A DNA stretch of 64,000 nt from Faecalibacterium prausnitzii (GTDB lineage: Bacteria > Bacillota > Clostridia > Oscillospirales > Ruminococcaceae). The stretch lies in contig NZ_PRLE01000002.1 of the NCBI RefSeq assembly GCF_003287495.1, forward strand, positions 186,001-250,000. The letters run 5' to 3'. The position numbers and the translations under genes are program-made. This document shows, piece by piece, positions 36,599-45,273 of this stretch (the first letter of the stretch is position 1; every line of letters begins with the position of its first letter). The notes beneath the pieces are model-generated. The model was given only the letters and a program-made list of their open reading frames with translations, was not told the DNA's origin and ran no database searches.

Positions 36599-37810
36599 AT
36601 GCCCGCAAAATTTGAACTCATCGCTCCCTGCTTTTTCGGGTGCGAGTCCACGGCCAACTTTGAGCTGCGCCGCATCGGTGCCGAGGACATCCGTGTCAGC
36701 GACGGCCGCCTGACCTTTAAGGGCGGGGCCGATATGATCGCAGCCGCCAACCTCAACCTGCGCACGGTGGAGCGTGTGATGCTCCTGCTCAACACTTACC
36801 CCGCCACCACGTTTGACGAGCTGTTCGATGGCGTGTATTCCATCCCCTGGGAGGAGCTGCTCCCCGCCGATGCCGCATTCCCGGTGTCGGGCTCGTCCCT
36901 CAACAGCCAGCTCTCCAGCGTGCCTGCCTGCCAGAGCATCATCAAAAAGGCTGTGGTCAAGCGGCTGATGCAGTTCCATCACACCTCCGTGCTGCCCGAG
37001 ACGGGCGCGGAGTACAAGATCCGCTTCATGCTCCGCAAGAACGTCTGTGAGATCATGCTGGACACCACGGGCGAGGGCCTGCACAAGCGCGGCTACCGCC
37101 GCAACGCCATGGAGGCCCCCATCCGCGAGACGCTGGCCGCTACCATCGCCGACCTGGGCCGTGTCCGCCGTGACAGCCTGGTGGAAGACCCGTTCTGCGG
37201 CAGCGGCACCCTGCTCATCGAGGCCGCCCAGAAAGCCATGAACATTGCGCCGGGCCTCAAGCGCCGCTTTGCCGCTGAGCGGTATAGCTTTGTGCCTGCC
37301 GCCGTCTGGGCAGAGCAGCGCCAGAAAGCCCTGGTCGATTCCAAGCTGGATGTCGGCTTTGAGGCCTTTGGCTATGATATCGACCCCGCCGCGGTGGCCC
37401 TGGCCAACGCCAACGCCAAGCTGGCCGGTGTGGAAAAGCGCTGCCACTTTGAAGTGGCCGATGTGGCTGACTTTGCGGCAAAGAGCGAGGCGATCGTCCT
37501 GACCAACCCGCCGTATGGTGAGCGGATGAGCACCATTGAGGGCGCTGCCAAGCTGGCAAAGACTCTGGGCCAGCAGATGGAGGCCCACCCCTGCGCGGGC
37601 GTCTACGCCATCACCGCCGATATGGATTTTGAGCACCACTATGGCAAGCGGGCAAACAAGCGCCGCAAGATGTACAACGGCATGATCCCCTGCCAGCTGT
37701 ACATGTACTACAGCGCCCCCAAGTTTGAGAACCGGCCCGCCAAGCCCATGCCCAAGAGCGGTTTTGACGGCAAGCGCGTCACGGCTCCCAAGCATTTCGA
37801 GAAAAAGTGA
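36599..37810 (+). CDS. RlmL-type rRNA N2-guanine methyltransferase
   Basis: Class I SAM-dependent RNA methyltransferase of the THUMP/UPF0020 group (YpsC/RlmL N-terminal module), predicted to make m2G in 23S rRNA. It has 403 residues: N-terminal ferredoxin-like/THUMP region (~1-165), then the Rossmann domain with DPFCGSGTLLIEAA, the SAM acidic strand YDIDPAAV and catalytic TNPPYGERM. ATG 36599 is preceded by GGAAAGGAAA. A strong terminator follows. Confidence 0.92.
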   Translation: MPAKFELIAPCFFGCESTANFELRRIGAEDIRVSDGRLTFKGGADMIAAANLNLRTVERVMLLLNTYPATTFDELFDGVYSIPWEELLPADAAFPVSGSSLNSQLSSVPACQSIIKKAVVKRLMQFHHTSVLPETGAEYKIRFMLRKNVCEIMLDTTGEGLHKRGYRRNAMEAPIRETLAATIADLGRVRRDSLVEDPFCGSGTLLIEAAQKAMNIAPGLKRRFAAERYSFVPAAVWAEQRQKALVDSKLDVGFEAFGYDIDPAAVALANANAKLAGVEKRCHFEVADVADFAAKSEAIVLTNPPYGERMSTIEGAAKLAKTLGQQMEAHPCAGVYAITADMDFEHHYGKRANKRRKMYNGMIPCQLYMYYSAPKFENRPAKPMPKSGFDGKRVTAPKHFEKK

Positions 37811-37820
37811 TACTTTTTTT

Positions 37821-37856
37821 AAACGCACCGGATGCACAACGTCCGGTGCGTTTTTT
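37821..37856 (+). terminator. Terminator after the methyltransferase gene
   Basis: AACGCACCGGATG / CGTCCGGTGCGTT hairpin with TTTTTT. Confidence 0.9.
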
Positions 37857-37881
37857 GATGAAAGATTTCACAAAGCATCCA

Positions 37882-37910
37882 TTGAATGAAAGGTCGAAAA
37901 GGATTATACT
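37882..37910 (+). promoter_or_regulatory. Promoter of the 37959 gene
   Basis: TTGAAT (37882-37887), 17-base spacer, TATACT (37905-37910). Confidence 0.75.
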
Positions 37911-37958
37911 TACACTATTGGACAAAGCACCTGTCGAAACGGAGGGCAAGCAAAAGAC

Positions 37959-38834
37959 ATGAGCCAGATGAACGGGCGGATGCGGCCTTATCTCCCGGAA
38001 CTGACCATCCGGGATTATAATACCTATCAGTGGTACCTGCGGGGCGTGCGCCGCCAGCTGTATACCACTTATGGGCTTTTTTCGTGCTGCTGCCTGCGGT
38101 ACAATGGCGTGCTGTTTGCCATTTTGGACGACAGCCTGGCGGGCCGCCCGGCTACCTGCAAAAAAATGCGGGTGCCCGGCACGCTGGTCTGGAAAGAGAT
38201 GATGTGCCAGACCCAGGGCATCCGGCTGGCGGCTCAGGTAGAGGTGCTGCTGGGCTGGCACCGTTTGCAGGACGCCCAGTGGGGAGACCTGCCTCTCTAT
38301 AAAAAAGCGCGCCGCGTCAGGGACTGGCTCTTCCTCCGCCGGGCCTATGAGAAAGCCGCCGCCGAAAACCCGGCTCTGGAGCGCATTTTTGCGCAGGAAC
38401 GGGACCAGGCCAATGTGCAGATGACCCTGAACTCCGAGAACTATACCCTGGCCTCAGAGCCCAAGAGCAACCTGTATGGAGCCCTTTATTCCGTACTGGC
38501 CACGGATGATCCCAGCCAGCGCAAGAGCATGCACTATATCGGCTGCTGCATTGGCCGCGCGGCCTACCTGATGGACAAAGCCGAGAGTTTTTTGCGGGAC
38601 AAGCTGCGCAAGCGGTATAACGTGTTCCTGGCCAATGGGATCACCAATCGGGAAGCCGCCGTGGAGAGTGCCCGGCGGCAGGCGCTGGCCGCCGCCAACG
38701 ATCTGGTGCGGGCGTATAACCTGCTGGATATCAAGCTCAACCGCACCCTGCTGGACAACATCATGATCCTGGGCCTCCGCCACGCGGTGGATCCGTTCCA
38801 GGAAAACCAGCCTGTGAGCTGGGAACTGCCGTGA
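37959..38834 (+). CDS. Hypothetical protein, possibly DUF5685-like
   Basis: 291-residue soluble helical protein. From memory the layout (ELTIRDYNTYQWYLRG start, LRYNGVLFAILDDSL, and repeated ERIFAQERDQANVQMT / IGRAAYLMDKAESFL helices) resembles DUF5685 proteins, in which the first motif normally carries paired cysteines; here that position reads YLRGVRRQ and cysteines appear instead at FSCCCLRY. Function unknown. GGAGGGCAAG precedes the ATG. The stop overlaps the next start (GTGA). Confidence 0.7.
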   Translation: MSQMNGRMRPYLPELTIRDYNTYQWYLRGVRRQLYTTYGLFSCCCLRYNGVLFAILDDSLAGRPATCKKMRVPGTLVWKEMMCQTQGIRLAAQVEVLLGWHRLQDAQWGDLPLYKKARRVRDWLFLRRAYEKAAAENPALERIFAQERDQANVQMTLNSENYTLASEPKSNLYGALYSVLATDDPSQRKSMHYIGCCIGRAAYLMDKAESFLRDKLRKRYNVFLANGITNREAAVESARRQALAAANDLVRAYNLLDIKLNRTLLDNIMILGLRHAVDPFQENQPVSWELP

Positions 38835-39379
38835 AAGGCCGCAAGAGCTGGGCCATGGCCTACTGCGGCATGGCAGCGGCCCTGAGCATCGCGTTCATGC
38901 TGCTGGGGGCGGTCATCCCGATCTTTATGTATATCGCGCCCGCCATTGCCAGCTTTCTGGTGGCGACGGTCTGCGTGGAGTGCGGCAAGACCCTGGCCTG
39001 GACAGCCTATGGGGCCGTCAGCCTGCTGAGCCTGCTGTTTGTGCCGGACAAAGAGGTGGCGCTGACATTCGTTTTTTTGCTGGGGTATTACCCGCTGGTC
39101 AAGCCGAAATTCGAGCACATCCGGCCTGCTCTGCTGCGGGGACTGTGCAAACTGCTGCTCTGCAACGGCGGCATCCTGCTCATGTACGGGCTGGTGCTGC
39201 TGCTCATCCCCGGCGGCAGCATCTCGCAGGAGATGCGCACCACGGCGCTGGCTGTCTCGCTGACCACCCTTGCCATGGGCAATGTGGCGTTTCTGCTCTA
39301 TGACCGTGCCCTGCACAACATGCTGCAGGCGTACCGCATCCTGTGGCAGCCCCGGCTGCACAAGATGCTGGGAAGATAA
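38831..39379 (+). CDS. Hypothetical membrane protein, 182 residues
   Basis: Integral membrane protein with about five to six hydrophobic segments (for example AMAYCGMAAALSIAFMLLG, LLCNGGILLMYGLVLLLIP), starting at GTG overlapping the previous stop. I do not recognise the family with certainty; the AYCGMAAALS start and overall topology recall small ECF S-component-like or DUF2232-like proteins, but no substrate can be proposed. It is likely coupled with the soluble protein before it. Confidence 0.75.
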   Translation: MKGRKSWAMAYCGMAAALSIAFMLLGAVIPIFMYIAPAIASFLVATVCVECGKTLAWTAYGAVSLLSLLFVPDKEVALTFVFLLGYYPLVKPKFEHIRPALLRGLCKLLLCNGGILLMYGLVLLLIPGGSISQEMRTTALAVSLTTLAMGNVAFLLYDRALHNMLQAYRILWQPRLHKMLGR

Positions 39380-39424
39380 TTGGAACGCATTGAAAGAAGG
39401 AATGTGCACACACAGTTGACGCAA

Positions 39425-39585
39425 AGCGCCGGGCCACGCGGGTGACAGCCGCGAGGGTGACGAGGAGAGAAATCATCGAAAAATTCGGCGGATGTTTCTC
39501 CGGCTGAAGCAGGCCAGGCGGCCTGCGGGGCTATACCAGCCGCAGAGAGGGGCAAAAAACGGCAGCAATACCGTAACAGATCCCC
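39425..39585 (+). ncRNA. glmS self-cleaving ribozyme/riboswitch
   Basis: The 5' region of glmS holds the conserved glmS ribozyme core: AGCGCC with the expected cut between A 39425 and G 39426, TGACGAGGAG (39458-39467), ATCGAAAAATTCGGCGGATG (39475-39494) and TTTCTCCGG (39495-39503) pairing back to CGAGGAGAGA. A P4-like hairpin (GAGGGG...CCCCTC) ends near 39577. Known behaviour: glucosamine-6-phosphate acts as cofactor for self-cleavage, lowering glmS expression. The exact 3' limit is approximate. Confidence 0.92.
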
Positions 39586-39681
39586 TCAAAGGAAGCCATA
39601 CAAAAACATAAACTGATACAGGAAGCTGACAGTTGTGCTGTGCGCTGGTTGCGCCGGGCTGTCGGTATGGAGGTGTTTTGT

Positions 39682-41502
39682 ATGTGCGGCATCGTAGGTT
39701 ATGTTGGAAAGCGCAGCGCACAGGATGTGCTGCTGGATGGTTTGGAGAAACTGGAGTACCGCGGGTATGATTCGGCGGGTGTGGCACTGGCCCAGGAGGG
39801 CGGCATCCGCGTTGTCAAGAGCAAGGGTAGGCTGGATGTCCTGCGCCAGAAACTGGCCGTACAGGCCCTCGCGGAGAGCTCCTGCGGCATCGGGCACACC
39901 CGGTGGGCGACCCACGGGGAACCCAGCGATGTGAACAGCCACCCGCACTCTACCCCGCGGGTGAGCATCGTCCACAATGGCATCATTGAAAATTACGGTG
40001 CTCTCAAGGAGCGGCTGGCCGCCCGGGGGTACACGTTTGAGAGTGAGACGGACACCGAGGTACTGGTCAAACTCATTGACAGCTGCTACCATGGCGAGCC
40101 GCTGCAGGCCCTGCACGAGGCGCTGGGCATGGTGCGGGGCAGCTATGCGCTGGCCGTGCTGTTCAAGGATTTCCCGGATACCATCTTCGCCGTGAAAAAA
40201 GAGAGCCCCCTCATCGTGGGCTGGGGCGAGGGCGAAAACTTTGTGGCTTCGGATATCCCGGCCCTGCTCAAGTACACCCGGGATTACAGCGTGCTGGAAG
40301 AAGGCGACCTGGCTGTCGTGACGGCCCAGGGCATCCGGTTCTACAACGCCTTTGGGGAGCCCGTGGAGCGCCAGCGCCTGACCGCGGACTGGGACCAGGA
40401 AGCGGCCGAAAAGGGCGGCTATCCCCACTTCATGCTCAAGGAGATCAATGAGCAGCCCGCGGCCATCACGGCGACGGTCAGCCCTCGCGTGGAGGATGGC
40501 ATGCCCGACCTGCGCATCCCGGAGCTGACGGATGAGCGGCTCCGCAGCATTAGGACGGTGCATCTGGTGGCCTGCGGCACGGCCATGCACGCGGGCATGG
40601 TGGGCAAAGCCGCCATTGAAACGCTGGCCCGAGTCCCCGCCGAGGTGGACATTGCCAGCGAGTTCCGTTACCGGGACCCCATCCTGAACAAGGACGACCT
40701 CGTTATTATTATCAGCCAGTCGGGCGAGACCAGCGACACGCTGGCGGCCCTCAAGCTGGCCAAGAGCCGGGGCGTGCCGGTGCTGGCCATCGTCAACGTG
40801 GTGGGCAGCTCCATTGCCCGGGCGGCGGATTACATCCTCTACACCTACGCGGGGCCGGAGATCGCCGTGGCGTCCACCAAGGCCTATGTGGTCCAGATGT
40901 GTGTGCTCTACCTGTTTGCGCTCCGGCTGGCCTATGCCCGGGGCGAACTGGAAAAAGCTGAAACTAAGCGATTGACCGCCGAACTGCTCCGGGCAGGGGA
41001 GGTCATCAAGCCCCGGCTGGATGACTGCGAGCAGATCAAGTACCTCGCCAGCCGCTTTGTCAACACCCAGAGCTGCTTCTTTATCGGGCGCGGGTTTGAT
41101 TATGCCCTCTCACTGGAGGGCAGCCTCAAGCTGAAAGAGATCAGCTATGTCCACTCGGATGCCTATGCGGCCGGCGAGCTCAAGCACGGCACCATCAGCC
41201 TCATCACCGATGGGGTGCCCGTCATTGCACTGGCCACTCAGAAGAAGGTGTATGAGAAGACCATCTCCAACGCCAAGGAGACCAAGAGCCGCGGGGCCCG
41301 GGTCATTCTGTTCACCACGAAAGACGCTGTAGTGCCTGAGGGCGTGGCGGATTATATCGTCCGGCTGGACGAGTACGAAGACCTGCTGATGCCGCTGCAG
41401 CTCATCGTGCCCTTGCAGCTGTTCGCCTACTATATGGCTGTCCTGCGCGGCTGTGACGTCGATAAGCCCCGTAATCTGGCCAAGAGCGTGACCGTCGAGT
41501 AA
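39682..41502 (+). CDS. glmS: Glutamine-fructose-6-phosphate aminotransferase
   Basis: Makes glucosamine-6-phosphate from fructose-6-P and glutamine, the first step to UDP-GlcNAc and peptidoglycan. It has 606 residues: class II glutaminase domain with catalytic Cys2 (MCGIVGYVG) and GHTRWATHG, then two SIS isomerase domains (QSGETSDTLAAL, ACGTAMHAG) and the C-terminal DKPRNLAKSVTVE. ATG 39682 places Cys at position 2 and has GGAGG at 8 bases. Expression is controlled by the ribozyme upstream. Confidence 0.97.
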   Translation: MCGIVGYVGKRSAQDVLLDGLEKLEYRGYDSAGVALAQEGGIRVVKSKGRLDVLRQKLAVQALAESSCGIGHTRWATHGEPSDVNSHPHSTPRVSIVHNGIIENYGALKERLAARGYTFESETDTEVLVKLIDSCYHGEPLQALHEALGMVRGSYALAVLFKDFPDTIFAVKKESPLIVGWGEGENFVASDIPALLKYTRDYSVLEEGDLAVVTAQGIRFYNAFGEPVERQRLTADWDQEAAEKGGYPHFMLKEINEQPAAITATVSPRVEDGMPDLRIPELTDERLRSIRTVHLVACGTAMHAGMVGKAAIETLARVPAEVDIASEFRYRDPILNKDDLVIIISQSGETSDTLAALKLAKSRGVPVLAIVNVVGSSIARAADYILYTYAGPEIAVASTKAYVVQMCVLYLFALRLAYARGELEKAETKRLTAELLRAGEVIKPRLDDCEQIKYLASRFVNTQSCFFIGRGFDYALSLEGSLKLKEISYVHSDAYAAGELKHGTISLITDGVPVIALATQKKVYEKTISNAKETKSRGARVILFTTKDAVVPEGVADYIVRLDEYEDLLMPLQLIVPLQLFAYYMAVLRGCDVDKPRNLAKSVTVE

Positions 41503-41517
41503 ACTTCCATCAAAACA

Positions 41518-41567
41518 AGCACCCCGTTTCCTGGGCCTCGGAGCCGCTGGAAACGGGGTGCTTTTGT
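41518..41567 (+). terminator. glmS terminator
   Basis: AGCACCCCGTTTCC / GGAAACGGGGTGCT stem then TTTTG. Confidence 0.9.
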
Positions 41568-41589
41568 GTATCACAGGATCAGAACAGGC

Positions 41590-41630
41590 AAAGCAAAAGC
41601 TCCTGCACAGCCTCAGAGCCACGCAGGAGC
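41590..41630 (-). terminator. Terminator of the minus-strand exporter locus
   Basis: Read on the minus strand: GCTCCTGC...GCAGGAGC followed by TTTTGCTTT, 30 bases after the stop of the Ig-like protein gene. Confidence 0.75.
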
Positions 41631-41660
41631 CATTTTACGAATCAGAACAGGGGAGAATGC

Positions 41661-43142
41661 TTACCAGAACCAGTAGCGCTTCTTGACGACGATATAGGCC
41701 ACAACAATGCCGACCATCACAAAGCCGCCCGCAATGAAGAATGTCCAGTCCATCTCAGCAAAGCGGAGGTTCTCCGTGGTGAGCAGATACTCGCCCGCCG
41801 TGTCCGCGCCCAGGGTGTTATCTTTGAACGCGTTCAGGAACTGCCACTTGGAGGCGACGGTGTTATAGAGGTAAATGCGGCTGTAGGCAGCATAATCACC
41901 GGTAAAGGTGATCTCCACCGTGCCGGGCAGTGCCTCGCCGTTGTTCAGGACGAAGTTAACGCCGTGCTCCGAGGGGGTAAAGGTGAGGGCCGTGTCCACC
42001 GGGGCAGAGGTGTTTTTGATGCTGCTGCCCACAAAGCGGAGGCTGTAGCCGTCGCCGTTGACCACCAGCGTCTTGTTGTTGGCGCGCAGGGCGTTCAGGG
42101 CATCCGAAGAGACCACAGGAGCTTCCTGCTGGGAGAGGGCCACCGTATCGGAAGCCGCATTCTCAATGGCGGCGACGACAGGATCCGTGGGAGTCTCGTC
42201 GGCCGGGGTGCCGTCACCGGAGTTGTCACTGTCGCTGGAAGCGGAGGCCGTGCGGTTGACGATGACCGTCACCGAGGAGGAGACCGTGCCATTGGAGACA
42301 ATGACCGAGGTGGCACCCGTGCTTACGCCGGTGATGACGCCGCTGCCGTTGACGGTAGCGATCTTGGAGTCGTTGGATTTGAAGGTCAGGCTCTGGGAGG
42401 CCGTGGAGGGGGCTACGCTGCCCGTGATGGTCTTGCTGGAACCCGGCTTGAGCACTACATAGTTGGTGTTCAGAGAGAGAGACTGGGGAACGACCGAGCC
42501 GCTGGCGACGACCTTGATGGTAGCCGAGGCGCTCACGCTGCCGCTGGTGGCGGTAATGGTGGCGGTACCGGGGGCAATGCCGGTGATCTTGCCAAAGCTG
42601 TTCACGGTAGCCACGCCCTCGTTGGAGGAGCTGAGGCTTACGTCCGCATAGTTGGCGGCGCTGGTGGGCAGCACGGCCAGCGAGAGGGAAGTGGTGTCAC
42701 CCACCGCGATGGTGTTGGACGCCAGCGTGATGTCCATTTCCGTCACCACCATGGAGGCGTCCGGCTCGGTGGTAATGGTGTACAGGCAGCTCTGGTCGCT
42801 GACCGTGGCGGCAACGTGAGCGGTGCCAAGGCCAACGGCCTGGGCCACGCCGTCCGACGTGACCGACACGATGTTGGGGTTATCGGAAACAAAGCTGACA
42901 TTGGCACGCTTGGCGGCCTTTTCCGGCAGGATGTCCGGCGAAAGCTGCTGGGCGGTGCCCACCGTCATGGTGGCGGCATAGTCACCGGGGGCAATGCTCT
43001 CCACGGCCACCGTGGTCCAGGGCATGGTAATGGCCGCTGCAGCACTCAGGGGACTGGCAGCCGTGGCGGGCAGGGCCGCGCCAGCGGCCAGCAGGCCCAG
43101 CAGCACGGCACTTGCGGCCAGCTGTTTGGGGAAAGATCTCAT
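41661..43142 (-). CDS. Secreted/membrane-anchored protein with bacterial Ig-like (BIG2) domains
   Basis: 493-residue exported protein: signal peptide (~1-28, SAVLLGLLAAGAALPATAA), about three BIG2-type Ig-like repeats at ~60-300 (recurring VTSDGVAQAVGLGTAHV, VNSFGKITGIAPGTATIT, VNGSGVITGVSTGATSV), an Asp/Ser/Thr linker, a ~130-residue domain I do not recognise, and a C-terminal membrane helix (~468-488) with a short basic end. It should stand on the cell surface. It is the last gene of the HlyD/MAM exporter locus and may act as surface receptor or structural partner; this is inference. Confidence 0.88.
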   Translation of the reverse strand: MRSFPKQLAASAVLLGLLAAGAALPATAASPLSAAAAITMPWTTVAVESIAPGDYAATMTVGTAQQLSPDILPEKAAKRANVSFVSDNPNIVSVTSDGVAQAVGLGTAHVAATVSDQSCLYTITTEPDASMVVTEMDITLASNTIAVGDTTSLSLAVLPTSAANYADVSLSSSNEGVATVNSFGKITGIAPGTATITATSGSVSASATIKVVASGSVVPQSLSLNTNYVVLKPGSSKTITGSVAPSTASQSLTFKSNDSKIATVNGSGVITGVSTGATSVIVSNGTVSSSVTVIVNRTASASSDSDNSGDGTPADETPTDPVVAAIENAASDTVALSQQEAPVVSSDALNALRANNKTLVVNGDGYSLRFVGSSIKNTSAPVDTALTFTPSEHGVNFVLNNGEALPGTVEITFTGDYAAYSRIYLYNTVASKWQFLNAFKDNTLGADTAGEYLLTTENLRFAEMDWTFFIAGGFVMVGIVVAYIVVKKRYWFW

Positions 43143-43184
43143 GTTTTGTACCTCTTTGGGCGTTCAGTTTGGATGGGGAGGGGC

Positions 43185-44303
43185 TTAGCGGAACAGGACG
43201 CCCAAAGCTTCCATCGCGTATTCAAAGTAAGTCAGCTGGTCGTACTCGACGCGGGCGGTGACACTCATACCGTTGGAGAGGTCCACCTTATCGCCGCTGT
43301 TGCTGACAACGTAGGTGCTGTCCGGGGTAATGGTCATTTTGTAGTAGGAGCCGGAGGAGCTGGCGGTCACGTCGCTGTCAATGGAGGTGACGGTGCCCGT
43401 CAGGCTGCCGTAGGAATACTCCGAAAGGCCGGTAATGGCGATCTTGCAGGGGTCGCCCACATGGATGAGCGGACGGTCGCTGACGGTAGCGTAGGCCACC
43501 ACTTCCAGGTCGCTGTTCTCGCTGGCGACGGTAGCCAGGGGCGAGCCGGCGCTCAGCACCATGCCCACCTTATAGGGGGTGTCCATGTGGATGACGCCGG
43601 AGGTGGGGGCATAGATGTAATAATCGTTCGCGCCCGTGTTCAGGGCATCCAGCTGGGACTGGATGGAGTCAATATTGCTCTGGATGGAGGTCAGGTTGGC
43701 AGAAATGCTCTGCAGGGTGGAGTAGTACAGGTTCTCAACGGTGCTCTGGTTCTGCTCCATCAGGGTCTTGATCTGCTCGTCCGAGTAACCGGCCGCCTGG
43801 TAGGGGGCCGCGTCGAACGCGTTCTGTGCCACCTGGCTCTTGTAGGTCTCGTACTGGTAGTAGTAGGGCTGGTCGTCAATGTCCGTCTCGCTGAAGTAGT
43901 TCTTGTCGTCCTGGATGGACTTGACCAGCTTCTCGTACTGGCTCTTCTGCTTTTTGTAGAGGGCCAGCTGGTTCTCGTAGCTCTCGGTCTGAATGTCCAG
44001 GTCGGTGCTCTTGATGTGGGCAATGAGGTCGCCCTCGTTGACATAGCTGCCCTCGGAGACGTTCAGCTCGGTGATGGCGCCGGAGTAGCTGGACATGATG
44101 TAGGTCTTGTTGGCAGCCTGCACCGTGCCGGTGGACTGGCTGACATAAGTGCGGTAGTTCTTGGTGCTCCACAGCAGCAGGTACACCATGAGGAAGCCCG
44201 TCAGGATGATGAGCGCGTAGCCGTAGGGCGGCAGCTTCTTGTCCATCATGATGCGGCGGTCCTGCAGCTCGTCGAGATTATAGATGTGGGTGGTGTTCGT
44301 CAT
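43185..44303 (-). CDS. HlyD-family secretion accessory protein
   Basis: 372-residue membrane-fusion-type protein. It has one N-terminal membrane helix (~22-40, YALIILTGFLMVYLLLW), a lipoyl/barrel-sandwich half motif (SYSGAITELNVSEGSYVNEGD), a long coiled coil (~100-205, Gln/Lys/Tyr-rich), the second lipoyl half (YIYAPTSGVIHM) and a beta-barrel end. In double-glycine peptide exporters such proteins work with the C39-peptidase ABC transporter, which is encoded 2 kb upstream on the same strand. ATG 44303 starts one base after the preceding stop, with GGAG at 13 bases. Confidence 0.9.
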   Translation of the reverse strand: MTNTTHIYNLDELQDRRIMMDKKLPPYGYALIILTGFLMVYLLLWSTKNYRTYVSQSTGTVQAANKTYIMSSYSGAITELNVSEGSYVNEGDLIAHIKSTDLDIQTESYENQLALYKKQKSQYEKLVKSIQDDKNYFSETDIDDQPYYYQYETYKSQVAQNAFDAAPYQAAGYSDEQIKTLMEQNQSTVENLYYSTLQSISANLTSIQSNIDSIQSQLDALNTGANDYYIYAPTSGVIHMDTPYKVGMVLSAGSPLATVASENSDLEVVAYATVSDRPLIHVGDPCKIAITGLSEYSYGSLTGTVTSIDSDVTASSSGSYYKMTITPDSTYVVSNSGDKVDLSNGMSVTARVEYDQLTYFEYAMEALGVLFR

Positions 44304-44304
44304 A

Positions 44305-44760
44305 TTACTTGGTCTCCATAAAAACGTCAACAACCGCGTCATCGTCGTCCTGGTTGACAAAGATGGTGTAGACATTGCCGTTGAGCTCCAGCTCGTTTTC
44401 AAAGGCAAAGATGTTCAGCTTCTGGCTGGCGAGGCCACTCTGGCTCATGGGGCCGGTGTAGTGGGCGTACAGGCAGCCGCGCACGCGGAGAACAGCGTCC
44501 TGGGTGTAGCCCGGCTCCATGCGGGGGATGAGCTGGGTGGTCTGCTGCATCATGTAGACTTCCGGCTGGGGGTTGGGGCCGCCGGGGATCTTGACGCACT
44601 GGATCATGGGGCCAATGGGCTGGGCGTTGTTGCTCTTCATAAAGTTCTGCATCTGGGTCAGAACGATCTGGAGGTTGGCAAACTCTTCCGCCTCGATCTT
44701 GCGGGCCAGCACATTGGTCAGCTTGAGGGTCTTGTTTTGTGCAATTTGAATCTCTCTCAT
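44305..44760 (-). CDS. Hypothetical protein of the MAM exporter locus
   Basis: 151-residue soluble protein without signal peptide. It starts MREIQIAQNKTLKLTNV with AGGTGG at 8 bases. A region QNFMKSNNAQPIGPM and the strand pattern around VRGCLYAHYTGPM recall GyrI-like effector-binding folds, but this is a weak visual impression. It ends one base before the HlyD gene, so the two are surely co-expressed. A cytosolic accessory or immunity-type role is conceivable but unsupported. Confidence 0.7.
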   Translation of the reverse strand: MREIQIAQNKTLKLTNVLARKIEAEEFANLQIVLTQMQNFMKSNNAQPIGPMIQCVKIPGGPNPQPEVYMMQQTTQLIPRMEPGYTQDAVLRVRGCLYAHYTGPMSQSGLASQKLNIFAFENELELNGNVYTIFVNQDDDDAVVDVFMETK

Positions 44761-44841
44761 GATATTGTCCACCTGTTCTGTTAGATTTTGCCCTCCGGCA
44801 GGGGAGGGGTGTAATAGGCAATCGTAATAAGAAAACCTCTG

Positions 44842-45231
44842 TTAGTCATCATCATCAGCCGGCAGCGCACAGCGTTCCTGAATGATGTTGTGAATCTGCG
44901 CACAGACACTGTCAAAGCTGCGGTCAACATCCCGGTTGGAAAAACGCAGGACTTTTAAACCATAAGCCCGTAAAATCTGGCTGCGTTCCTCATCGTAACA
45001 CTTGCCTTGCTCAGTATAATGCTGTGAGCCGTCAATTTCAATTACAAGCCGTGCATCGGCACAATAAAAATCGACAATAAAGGATTCAATAATGCGCTGC
45101 TTGTAGATTTTGACCGGGTAACTGCGCAAAAACCGATACCAGAGCTTCGTTTCCTGTGGGGTCATTTCACGCCGCAATTTCCGCGCGGTTTCCAGCATTC
45201 TGAAATTTTTAACGACAGTCGTCTTTTTCAT
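44842..45231 (-). CDS. DUF559-family endonuclease-like protein
   Basis: 129-residue protein of the DUF559/very-short-patch-repair-like fold: RRKLRREMTPQETKLWYRF-type start, then FIVDFYCADARLVIEIDGSQH with the catalytic-type D...E.D arrangement, and LKVLRFSNRDVD. Proteins of this kind are predicted nucleases of unknown role. I start at ATG 45231; no good ribosome site is visible and the frame extends upstream only through the composite repeat, which lies 43 bases away. The association of this gene with the repeat is discussed in the findings. Confidence 0.8.
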   Translation of the reverse strand: MKKTTVVKNFRMLETARKLRREMTPQETKLWYRFLRSYPVKIYKQRIIESFIVDFYCADARLVIEIDGSQHYTEQGKCYDEERSQILRAYGLKVLRFSNRDVDRSFDSVCAQIHNIIQERCALPADDDD

Positions 45232-45273
45232 AGTGTTGATGAACGCATAGCGTTTTGCAGAAACCTTGCGGCC

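Noticed and set aside
41964-44321. 785-codon open frame on the plus strand
   Set aside because: Antisense of the Ig-like protein and HlyD genes; Gly/Val/His composition typical of such shadows.
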